DNA from: Streptomyces sp. NBC_01429
Lineage (GTDB): Bacteria > Actinomycetota > Actinomycetes > Streptomycetales > Streptomycetaceae
Direction of reading: 5' to 3'
Assembly: GCF_036231945.1 (NCBI RefSeq)
Contig: NZ_CP109599.1
Span: 7,405,501 to 7,469,500, forward strand
Length of the DNA: 64,000 nt
Position 1 is the first letter of the stretch. Each line of letters starts with the position of its first letter. The position numbers and the translations under genes were made by a program. The notes beneath the pieces are model-generated. The model was not told where the DNA came from. It did not search any database and saw only the letters and a list, made by a program, of their open reading frames with translations. Below are positions 7,187 through 14,643 of the stretch, piece by piece.

Positions 7187-8917
7187 TCAGCCCACGTACG
7201 GGTCGGGCACCTCGCCCGGCCGGGCGAGGAAAGCGAAGTCGCAGCCGGTGTCGGCCTGGGTGATCTGCTCGTTGTAGAGGGCGCCGTAGCCGCGCCCGAA
7301 CCGCTCGGGCGGCGCCGTCCAGTCGGCCCCGCGTCGTGCCAGCTCCTCGTCGCTCACGTGGAGATGGAGGCTGCGGGCCGCGACGTCCAGGGTGATGGAG
7401 TCCCCGGTCCGCACCAGCGCCAGCGGTCCGCCGACATACGACTCGGGCGCGATGTGCAGCACGCACGCGCCGTAACTCGTGCCGCTCATGCGGGCGTCGG
7501 AGAGCCGCACCATGTCCCGTACACCCTGCTTCAGCAGGTAGTCGGGGATCGGCAGCATGCCGTACTCGGGCATCCCGGGACCGCCCTTGGGGCCCGCGTT
7601 GCGCAGCACCAGCACATGGTCGGGGGTGAGGGCCAGGGCCGGGTCGTTGATGGTGCGCTGCATCGTGCGGTAGTCGTCGAAGACCATCGCGGGACCGGTG
7701 TGTTTGAGCAGGCGCGGCTCGGCGGCGATGTGCTTGATGACCGCGCCGTCGGGGCAGAGATTGCCGCGCAGCACCGCCACCCCGCCCTCCGGCGCGAGCG
7801 CGTCGTCCCGCTCCCTGATGACCCGCTGGTTGTGTACGAGCGCCCCGTCGAGCTGCTCGCGCAGTGTGGTGTGCGCGACGGTGGGGCGGTCCAGGTGCAG
7901 GACGTCCGTCAGCCGGGTCAGGAAGGCGGGCAGCCCGCCGGCGAAGTGGAAGTCCTCCATCAGATACCGCCCGCCGGGGCGGAGGTCGGCCAGCACCGGT
8001 ACGGTCCGCGCGATCCGGTCGAAGTCGTCCAGGGTGAGCCGGATGCCGGAGCGCCCCGCCATCGCGATCAGATGGATCACCGCGTTGGTCGAGCCGCCCA
8101 GCGCGAGGACGGTGGCCACCGCGTCCTCGTACGCCTCCCTGGTCAGCAGCCGCGACAGCCGCAGATCCGACAGCACCAGCTCGACGACGCGCCTCCCGGA
8201 GGCGGCGGCCATCCGCTCGTGCCCCGAGTCGACGGCCGGGATGGACGACGCGCCGGGCATGGTCACTCCGAGCGCCTCGGCGGCGGCGGTCAGGGTGGAG
8301 GCGGTCCCCATGGTCATACAGGTCCCGGGGGAGCGGGCAAGCCCGTTCTCCAGCTCGGCCAGCTCCGCGTCGCCGATCAGCCCGGCGCGCCGCTCGTCCC
8401 AGTACTTCCACATGTCCGTGCCGGAACCCAGCACCTCGTCGCGCCAGTGCCCCGGCAGCATCGGCCCGGCCGGTACGAAGACCGTCGGCAGGTCCACACT
8501 GGCCGCGCCCATCAGCAGCGCAGGCGTCGTCTTGTCGCACCCGCCCAGCAGCACCGCTCCGTCGACCGGGTAGGAGCGCAGCAGCTCCTCGGTCTCCATC
8601 GACAGCATGTTGCGGTACAGCATGGGAGTCGGCTTCTGGAAGGTCTCGGAGAGTGTGGAGACCGGGAACTCCAGCGGGAAGCCGCCCGCCTGCCACACCC
8701 CGCGCTTGACCGCCTGCGCCCGCTCCCGCAGATGCACATGGCAGGGGTTGATGTCCGACCAGGTGTTGAGGACCGCGATGACCGGCTTGCCGAGGTGTTC
8801 CTCCGGCAGATAGCCGAGCTGGCGGGTGCGGGCCCGGTGGCTGAAGGAGCGCAGCCCCGACGCGATGTCGCTCCCGTACCACTGGTGGCTGCGGAGCTGC
8901 TCCGGCCGTACGGTCAT
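7187..8917 (-). CDS. IlvD/Edd-family sugar-acid dehydratase
   Basis: A 576-residue Fe-S dehydratase expected to convert an aldonate to a 2-keto-3-deoxy acid. Iron-sulfur and metal motifs are visible: DINPCH, GGCDKTTPALLMGA and PGTCMTMGTAST supply the conserved Cys residues, with GGSTNAV and GPKGGPGMPE further on. It belongs to the pentonate/hexonate branch (L-arabinonate or similar dehydratases) rather than the branched-chain amino acid IlvD, judged by its operon with a DHDPS-fold aldolase or dehydratase. Its ATG overlaps the stop of that gene (ATGA). Arabinonate, galactonate and fuconate are all possible substrates. Confidence 0.85.
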   Translation of the reverse strand: MTVRPEQLRSHQWYGSDIASGLRSFSHRARTRQLGYLPEEHLGKPVIAVLNTWSDINPCHVHLRERAQAVKRGVWQAGGFPLEFPVSTLSETFQKPTPMLYRNMLSMETEELLRSYPVDGAVLLGGCDKTTPALLMGAASVDLPTVFVPAGPMLPGHWRDEVLGSGTDMWKYWDERRAGLIGDAELAELENGLARSPGTCMTMGTASTLTAAAEALGVTMPGASSIPAVDSGHERMAAASGRRVVELVLSDLRLSRLLTREAYEDAVATVLALGGSTNAVIHLIAMAGRSGIRLTLDDFDRIARTVPVLADLRPGGRYLMEDFHFAGGLPAFLTRLTDVLHLDRPTVAHTTLREQLDGALVHNQRVIRERDDALAPEGGVAVLRGNLCPDGAVIKHIAAEPRLLKHTGPAMVFDDYRTMQRTINDPALALTPDHVLVLRNAGPKGGPGMPEYGMLPIPDYLLKQGVRDMVRLSDARMSGTSYGACVLHIAPESYVGGPLALVRTGDSITLDVAARSLHLHVSDEELARRGADWTAPPERFGRGYGALYNEQITQADTGCDFAFLARPGEVPDPYVG

Positions 8918-9825
8918 ATCGCCCACCCCGCGACCAGCGCGGCGACGGCGGCGCGCCGCTCCTCGCCCAGCTCGTGGCTCGGTGGCCGCAGATCGCGACG
9001 GCACAGCCCGAGGGCGGCCAGCGCCTCCTTGACCACGGTCACATTGTCGGCGGACTGGCTCGCGGCGCGCAGCTCCTCGAAGGGCCTGATCTGCTCCCAC
9101 ACCTTCATGGCGCCCGCGTAGTCCCCGGCCCGCAGCGACTCCAGCATCCCCAGCGAGACGGCCGGGGACACATTGACCAGCCCGGAGGTGAATCCGGTGG
9201 CCCCGCCCGCGAAGTACGAGGGCGCGTACAGCTCGGCGAGCCCCGCCACCCAGACGAACCGCTCCAGGCCCGCGTCGCGTGCGAAGGCAGCGAAGCGGGC
9301 GGCGTCCGGCACGGCGTACTTCGCGCCGATGACATTGGGGCACAGCTCCCCGAGCGCCGCGAGCGTCTCGCCGCGCAGCCGCGCGTTGCGGATGTACGGG
9401 ACCACTCCCAGCTCGGGCACCGCCTCCGCGATGGCGCGGTGGTAGTCGATCCACCCGTCCTGCGACACGTAGGGGTGTACGGGCTGATGCACCATCACCA
9501 TCCGGGCCCCGACGGCGCGGGCGTGGCGCGCCGAGGCCACCGCGGTGGGCACGTCGAGGCCGATCCCGACCAGGATCTCGGCCCGTCCCGCGGCCTCCTC
9601 GACGGTCAGCTCGGTCACCTCGCGGCGCTCGTCGGGGCTGAGCGCGTAGTACTCGCCGGTGTTTCCGTTGGGTGTGAGGGTGCGTACGCCGCCGTCGAGC
9701 AGCCGGCGCAGCAGCGCCCGGTGCGCGTCGGTGTCGAGGGTGTCCTCGGCGGTGAACGGGGTCACGGGGATCGCGACGACATCGGCGAGCGCGTCGCGCG
9801 ACGACGTGAGATCAGGGCTGCTCAT
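8914..9825 (-). CDS. DHDPS-family 2-keto-3-deoxy sugar-acid aldolase or dehydratase
   Basis: A 303-residue class I (Schiff-base) TIM-barrel enzyme. The catalytic Lys sits in IGAKYAVPD and the conserved Tyr in VVPYIRNA; the substrate-carboxylate loop is PNGNTGEYYALSPDE. It would act on the product of the adjacent IlvD/Edd dehydratase, either splitting the 2-keto-3-deoxy acid to pyruvate plus an aldehyde or dehydrating it to a semialdehyde. The ATG at 9825, 27 codons inside the longest reading frame, is preferred because GAGGAG precedes it. The start overlaps the gntR stop by 14 bp, making one operon with its regulator. Confidence 0.85.
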   Translation of the reverse strand: MSSPDLTSSRDALADVVAIPVTPFTAEDTLDTDAHRALLRRLLDGGVRTLTPNGNTGEYYALSPDERREVTELTVEEAAGRAEILVGIGLDVPTAVASARHARAVGARMVMVHQPVHPYVSQDGWIDYHRAIAEAVPELGVVPYIRNARLRGETLAALGELCPNVIGAKYAVPDAARFAAFARDAGLERFVWVAGLAELYAPSYFAGGATGFTSGLVNVSPAVSLGMLESLRAGDYAGAMKVWEQIRPFEELRAASQSADNVTVVKEALAALGLCRRDLRPPSHELGEERRAAVAALVAGWAI

Positions 9826-10465
9826 GGGTGGTCTCCTCGGGGAATGCCCGCTGTACGAAGGAGGCGATGTGATCGTGCAGGGCTTGTACGGCGCCGCCGG
9901 TGTCACCCGCGAGCGCCAGGCGCAGGATCTCCCGGTGCTCGGCGGCCTCCCGCTCCCAGGACGGGACGGCGGCCCACGCGACGGTCGAGACCAGGGCTGC
10001 CTGGTCGCGTACCTCGTCGAGCATCCTGGCCAGCAGCGGGTTGCCGCAGGGCAGATACAGCGCCCGGTGGAACTCCCGGTTGGCCAGGGAGCGTTCGGCC
10101 CGGTCCGCCGCCTCGTCCGCCCTGACCAGCGCCTCCCGCGCCGGCTCCAGCGAGGCGTGGCGGGAGAGCGAACGCCGTAGCGCCTCCGGTTCGAGGAGCA
10201 TCCGTACGTCGTAGACCTCGTGGGCCATGGCGGCGTCGACCGTGCGCACGGTGACGCCCTTGAACTGGCTCATGACCACCAGACCGGTGCCGGCCAGGGT
10301 CTTGAGCGCTTCCCGTACGGGGGTCTTCGACACCCCGAACCCCGCGGCGAGTTCGGTCTCCACCAGCGGCTGTCCCGGACTGAGCCCTCCGGTGAGTATG
10401 GAGTGTTTGATCGCTTCGAGAACGTACTGCGTGCGGGAGGGGATCGGACTCGGGGCGAAGGCCAT
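9812..10465 (-). CDS. GntR-family (FadR/FCD) transcriptional regulator
   Basis: A 217-residue regulator, first gene of the sugar-acid operon. An N-terminal winged helix (residues about 10-75, containing VSKTPVREALKTLAGTGLV) is followed by an all-helical FCD effector domain with the metal-binding His set (NREFHRALY, EHREIL, LHDHIASF). FCD regulators usually respond to sugar acids or carboxylates, which fits the downstream dehydratase and aldolase. Two palindromes lie directly downstream of its predicted promoter, so it probably represses its own operon until a sugar acid binds. Confidence 0.9.
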   Translation of the reverse strand: MAFAPSPIPSRTQYVLEAIKHSILTGGLSPGQPLVETELAAGFGVSKTPVREALKTLAGTGLVVMSQFKGVTVRTVDAAMAHEVYDVRMLLEPEALRRSLSRHASLEPAREALVRADEAADRAERSLANREFHRALYLPCGNPLLARMLDEVRDQAALVSTVAWAAVPSWEREAAEHREILRLALAGDTGGAVQALHDHIASFVQRAFPEETTHEQP

Positions 10466-10487
10466 CGGCGCTCTCAGATCTCGTGTC

Positions 10488-10547
10488 TCATATATGACGT
10501 ACGAAGTACGACGCGATGAAGCTAAGTCGCTCCGTATGTTTCGTCAA
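10488..10547 (-). promoter_or_regulatory. Promoter and operators of the gntR sugar-acid operon
   Basis: Read on the minus strand, a -35 box TTGACG (10547-10542) and a -10 box TAGCTT (10524-10519) are spaced by 17 bp. Just downstream lie two palindromes, CGTAC-GAA-GTACG (10498-10510) and TCATATATGA (10488-10497). A bound GntR protein would block transcription here. The spacing and placement are those of an autoregulated repressor. Confidence 0.7.
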
Positions 10548-10600
10548 TGCTTCGCGCAGAAGTGGTACGCGGTTTCCGGTCGCGGCGGTGTGTTCCTGGT

Positions 10601-10677
10601 GAAGCGCTTCGGCTGATGTCGTCCGAACCGTTGACGTAGGCCGTGGAGGTCCATAACTTCTAGCGGCAAGCGCTTAC
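10601..10677 (+). promoter_or_regulatory. Promoter of operon B flanked by two AAGCGCTT operators
   Basis: A -35 box TTGACG (10631-10636) and a -10 box TAACTT (10654-10659), 17 bp apart, face the binding-protein gene at 10713. One operator, GAAGCGCTTC (10601-10610), lies upstream of the promoter and shares its GATGT...GTCCGA flank with the operon A site. A second, AAGCGCTT (10668-10675), sits at the expected transcription start. Their centres are 66 bp apart, compatible with repression by a tetrameric LacI-type protein. No pure LacI-family gene is in the window. Confidence 0.7.
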
Positions 10678-10712
10678 CTAAAACGATTCAATGAGTCACT
10701 GGAGGGCGTACT

Positions 10713-11996
10713 GTGCCTACGACCGGGAGCGTTGACCGACGCGGTGTGCTCAAGATCGCGGGCGGCTCGTTGGCCGCTCTCGGCCTGACGGCGGCCGGCT
10801 GCGGGGCGGGCAGCGGATCGGGCGACGGGAGTGTGACGATCCGGTACGCGTGGTGGGGTTCCGACGACCGCGCGAAGAGGATCAACCAGACGATCGCCCT
10901 CTTCGAGAAGAAGTACCCGAAGATCAAGGTCAAGACGGACTTCCAGCCCTACCTGGACTTCTGGAAGAAGTTCAACACCCAGGCGTCCGGCGGCAATCCG
11001 CCCGACGTCTTCCAGAACGCCATCGGGTTCCTGCGCAAGTACGACGAGAAGAACGTCCTGCTCGACCTCGGCGATCAGGTCAAGGCCGGAAACCTCAGTA
11101 TGGACGGCTTCCGGGCCGGGCTGGAGAAGTTCGGCGAGGTCGACGGCAAGCTGCTCGGTGTCCCCGTCGGCAGCAACTCCATGGCGCTGGTCATCGACGA
11201 GAACGTCTTCCGGAAGGCGGGGATCACCCCGAAACCCGGCTGGACCTGGGACGACTTCGACGCCGCCATGGTCAGGATCAGGGACACCCAGGGCCGGGCC
11301 GGCGACAGCGGGATGTACGGGGTCATGTACCTCTACGACCTCTATCTGCGCCAGCACGGCAAGGCGTTCTTCACCACGAAGGGCCTCGGCTTCACCGAGG
11401 CCGACCTCAAGCAGTGGTGGACCAAGGCGTACGCCGGGGTCGAATCGGGCGTCTACTCGGACCCCAGGAAGGTCGCGCAGATCAAGCCTAAGTCCGCGCT
11501 CGCCGCCGAACTCGCGGGCTGCGAGTTCACCTGGGACAACTTCACCGTGCGCTACACCTCCGAGGGCAAGAGCAGCTACGGCCTCGCGCCCATCCCCACC
11601 ACCGACGGCAAGAGGACCGGCCAGTACCTCGGCTCCCTGATGCTGAGCGGCTCCCGGCGCACCAAACACCCCAAGGAAGTGGCCCAGTTCATCGACTTCA
11701 TGGTCCATGACCCCGAGGTCGCCACCATCATGGGCTACGACCGGGGCGTCCCCACCACCACCGCGCAGTACGAGGCGTTCAAGCCCACCGACGAGGTCAA
11801 CCGGGACATCGCCGCCTACGAGGACCGGCTCGTCGCGTCCGGTGTGCTGGAGGAGATCACCCCGCACCCCTCGGGCGCCGATGTCGCCGAGTCGGCCTTC
11901 CTCCGGCTCGCCGAGGAACTCGCCCTGGGCAAGCGGTCGGTGGACGACGCCGTGGGTCAGTTCTTCAGCGAGTCGAAGACGGCCATCGGCCAGTGA
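10713..11996 (+). CDS. ABC transporter sugar-binding lipoprotein (CUT1, operon B)
   Basis: A 427-residue binding protein. The signal combines a twin-arginine motif (DRRGVLKIAGG) with a lipobox (LTAAGC, Cys30), so it is probably exported folded by Tat and then lipidated. The mature domain opens with VTIRYAWWGSDDRAKRINQTI, the usual CUT1 start. A GTG start is used, with GGAG ten bases upstream. It is the first gene of an operon with two permeases, a DUF624 membrane protein, an exo-rhamnogalacturonan lyase and a CE12 esterase, so an unsaturated rhamnogalacturonan oligosaccharide is the probable ligand (inference). Confidence 0.92.
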   Translation: MPTTGSVDRRGVLKIAGGSLAALGLTAAGCGAGSGSGDGSVTIRYAWWGSDDRAKRINQTIALFEKKYPKIKVKTDFQPYLDFWKKFNTQASGGNPPDVFQNAIGFLRKYDEKNVLLDLGDQVKAGNLSMDGFRAGLEKFGEVDGKLLGVPVGSNSMALVIDENVFRKAGITPKPGWTWDDFDAAMVRIRDTQGRAGDSGMYGVMYLYDLYLRQHGKAFFTTKGLGFTEADLKQWWTKAYAGVESGVYSDPRKVAQIKPKSALAAELAGCEFTWDNFTVRYTSEGKSSYGLAPIPTTDGKRTGQYLGSLMLSGSRRTKHPKEVAQFIDFMVHDPEVATIMGYDRGVPTTTAQYEAFKPTDEVNRDIAAYEDRLVASGVLEEITPHPSGADVAESAFLRLAEELALGKRSVDDAVGQFFSESKTAIGQ

Positions 11997-12991
11997 GCGG
12001 ATCCACGGTGGCACCCGGCAGACCCACGGCGCCGGACCTGCCGCGAGACTCCCGGCCGCGCCCCGGCCGGGGCGGCCCCGGCGGCCGCGCCCCGCGGCGG
12101 CGCGGCCGCCGGGAGAACCTGGCGGGACTGCTCTTCATGTCCCCCTGGATCGCCGGGTTCCTGCTGCTGACAGCGGGCCCGATGATCGCCTCGCTCTACT
12201 TCGCCTTCACCGACTACAACCTGTTCGACGCCCCGAAGTGGATCGGGCTGGACAACTTCACCGAGATGTTCGACGACGCCCGCTGGCGCCACTCGGTCTC
12301 CGTGACGCTCTGGTACGTGGTCGTCGGCACCCCGCTCAAGCTGGCGGCGGCGCTCGCGGTGGCGCTGCTGCTCAGCCAGCAGCGGCGCGGACAGGCGTTC
12401 TACCGGGCCGCGTTCTACGCGCCGTCCCTGATCGGCGCGAGCGTCTCCATCGCCATCGTCTGGAAGGCGATCTTCTCGGACGACGCCGTGGTCGACCGCG
12501 CCCAGCGGCTGTTCGGCCTCCCCGCCGGCGGCTGGGTCGGCGACCCCGACATGATCGTCTACAGCTTGGTCGCGCTCACCGTCTGGCAGTTCGGCGCGCC
12601 CATGGTGATCTTCCTCGCCGGGCTCAAGCAGGTGCCCGTCTCGCTCTACGAGGCGGCGGAGGTCGACGGCGCCGGGCCACTGCGCCGGTTCTGGAACATC
12701 ACCCTGCCGATGATCTCGCCGGTGCTCTTCTTCAACGTCCTGCTGGAGACCATCCACTCGTTCCAGATCTTCGGCTCGGCCTACATCCTCGGCGGCGCCG
12801 GCGGCACCTGCGGCCCGGCCGACGGCACGCTCGTCTACACCTGTTACCTCTACATCCAGGGCTTCGAGAACAGCCGGATGGGAATGGCCTCGGCCATGGC
12901 CTGGATGCTGCTGCTCGCGGTGGGCCTGGTGACCGCTGTGCTGTTCTGGTCCCAGAGACGCTGGGTGCACTACGAGGAGGCGGCCCGATGA
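11993..12991 (+). CDS. Carbohydrate ABC permease, MalF type (operon B)
   Basis: A 332-residue CUT1 permease. About 40 Arg/Pro/Gly-rich residues precede six membrane segments starting GLLFMSPWIAGFLLL. The EAA loop is YEAAEVDGAGPLRRFWNITLP. The GTG start overlaps the binding-protein stop (GTGA), and the next permease starts within its own stop codon. With that partner and a shared MsiK-type ATPase it forms the second importer of the locus. Confidence 0.9.
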   Translation: MSGSTVAPGRPTAPDLPRDSRPRPGRGGPGGRAPRRRGRRENLAGLLFMSPWIAGFLLLTAGPMIASLYFAFTDYNLFDAPKWIGLDNFTEMFDDARWRHSVSVTLWYVVVGTPLKLAAALAVALLLSQQRRGQAFYRAAFYAPSLIGASVSIAIVWKAIFSDDAVVDRAQRLFGLPAGGWVGDPDMIVYSLVALTVWQFGAPMVIFLAGLKQVPVSLYEAAEVDGAGPLRRFWNITLPMISPVLFFNVLLETIHSFQIFGSAYILGGAGGTCGPADGTLVYTCYLYIQGFENSRMGMASAMAWMLLLAVGLVTAVLFWSQRRWVHYEEAAR

Positions 12992-13926
12992 CCACGCCGC
13001 GTACACAGCAGTCCCCGAGGCCGGACCCGGCCACCGCCCCGGCACCGGCCCCGCGCCCTGACCCGGCCGCGGCCGTACGGGCCGCCTTCCGCCGCCGGAG
13101 CGCCGGTTCGCTCGCCTGGCATCTCGGCTCCCTCGCGGTCCTCGCCGTGGTGCTCTACCCGGTGATCTGGGTGATCGGCGGCTCGTTCAAACCGAACGAC
13201 GAGATCGTCGGCAGCCTGGAGCTGTTCCCCACCGCCCCGGTCATCGAGAACTTCACCCGGCTCACCGACGGGATCGCGGACATCCCGATCACCACCTTCT
13301 TCGTCAACTCCACGGTGCTGGCGCTGGGTTCGGTCGTCGGTGTGCTGTTCTCGTGCTCCCTGGCGGCCTACGCCTTCGCCCGGATCGGATTCGCCGGACG
13401 CGATCTGCTCTTCACCCTGATGATCGGCACCCTGCTGCTGCCGTACCACGTCCTGCTGATCCCGCAGTACGTGCTGTTCCAGAAGCTCGAACTGGTCAAC
13501 ACCTACGCGCCCCTGCTGCTGGGCAAGTACCTGGCCACGGAAGCCTTCTTCGTCTTCCTGATGATGCAGTTCATCCGGAACCTGCCGAAGGAGCTGGACG
13601 AGGCGGCGCGCCTCGACGGCTGCGGGCACGCCCGGATCTACTGGTCGATCGTGCTGCCGCTGTGCCGGCCCGCGCTGATCACCAGCGCCATCTTCACCTT
13701 CATCAACGCGTGGAACGACTTCATGGGCCCGCTGATCTATCTCAACGAGCCCGACAAGTACACCGTCTCGCTGGCGCTGAAGATGTTCGTGGACCAGGAC
13801 GGCGTGGCCAACTACGGCGGCATGATCGCCATGTCGCTCATCGCCCTGCTGCCCGTGCTGCTCTTCTTCCTCGCCTTCCAGCGCTATCTGATCGACGGTA
13901 TGGCCACCTCCGGACTGAAGGGCTGA
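12988..13926 (+). CDS. Carbohydrate ABC permease, MalG type (operon B)
   Basis: A 312-residue CUT1 permease with a Pro/Ala-rich N-terminal tail of about 45 residues, six membrane segments, and an EAA loop reading LDEAARLDGCGHARIYWSIVLP. Its ATG overlaps the stop of the MalF-type permease. The DUF624 gene follows 7 bp after its stop, so the unit continues. Confidence 0.9.
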   Translation: MTTPRTQQSPRPDPATAPAPAPRPDPAAAVRAAFRRRSAGSLAWHLGSLAVLAVVLYPVIWVIGGSFKPNDEIVGSLELFPTAPVIENFTRLTDGIADIPITTFFVNSTVLALGSVVGVLFSCSLAAYAFARIGFAGRDLLFTLMIGTLLLPYHVLLIPQYVLFQKLELVNTYAPLLLGKYLATEAFFVFLMMQFIRNLPKELDEAARLDGCGHARIYWSIVLPLCRPALITSAIFTFINAWNDFMGPLIYLNEPDKYTVSLALKMFVDQDGVANYGGMIAMSLIALLPVLLFFLAFQRYLIDGMATSGLKG

Positions 13927-13933
13927 GCAGGGT

Positions 13934-14542
13934 ATGAGCGCGCTCGATATGACGGGCCGTCAGGAGGACGCCCCACGGGGCGAGTCCGGCTTCATGCGGG
14001 GCTTCGGTGTCTTCGCCGAGTCTCTGCTGACCGGCGTGTGGATCGCGCTGGCCGCGCTGCCCCTGCTCACGCTGCCCGCCGCCTTCGCCGCCGGGACGGC
14101 GCATCTGCGCCGGGTGCTGGCCCACGAGGTCTCCACCTGGCGGGAGTTCACCGCGGACCTGAGGGCCGCCGCCCGGCGCGGCTGGCTGGTCGGGGTGGCC
14201 GGCTGGGGGGCGGCCTGGCTGCTCTACGCCGATCTGGTCGTCGTACGGGCCGGGCTGCCCGGCGGATCCTTCGCCGGTACGGTCGGGGTGCTGACCATGC
14301 TCGGGCTGCTCGCCGCCGGGCTGCGGGCGGCCGTGCACTGGCGGCCCGGCGCCTCGTGGCGGGCGCTGCTGCGCGACGCCGCCCGCCGTACCGTACGGGA
14401 CCCCGCCGGATCGCTGCTGCTGATCTGCGGCCTGGCCGTGGTGCCGGTGTCGGCGTGGTTCGCCGCGCCGCTCGCCGCGCCCGCGCTCGGGGTGGTGGCT
14501 GCGGCGGCGCTGGCCGTCGAGCGCCGCCACCCGGCCCGCTGA
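13934..14542 (+). CDS. DUF624 (YesL-like) membrane protein
   Basis: A 202-residue integral membrane protein with about four hydrophobic segments and the FxxGxWIALAALPLLTLPAAFAAGTAHL-type beginning of the YesL/DUF624 family. In Bacillus subtilis yesL lies in the rhamnogalacturonan cluster beside CUT1 transporter genes; the same association is seen here, between the permeases and the exo-lyase. Function is unknown; a transporter accessory role is the usual guess. Family assignment rests on size, topology and context, so it is moderately sure. Confidence 0.65.
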   Translation: MSALDMTGRQEDAPRGESGFMRGFGVFAESLLTGVWIALAALPLLTLPAAFAAGTAHLRRVLAHEVSTWREFTADLRAAARRGWLVGVAGWGAAWLLYADLVVVRAGLPGGSFAGTVGVLTMLGLLAAGLRAAVHWRPGASWRALLRDAARRTVRDPAGSLLLICGLAVVPVSAWFAAPLAAPALGVVAAAALAVERRHPAR

Positions 14543-14643
14543 ACCGTCCCCGACCGGCCCGCTGAACCGCGCCACCCCGTACGCCTCCGCGCCGTTACCC
14601 GCGCCCGCACCGACGTATGTCATGCGCATGAAAGGAATGCGAA

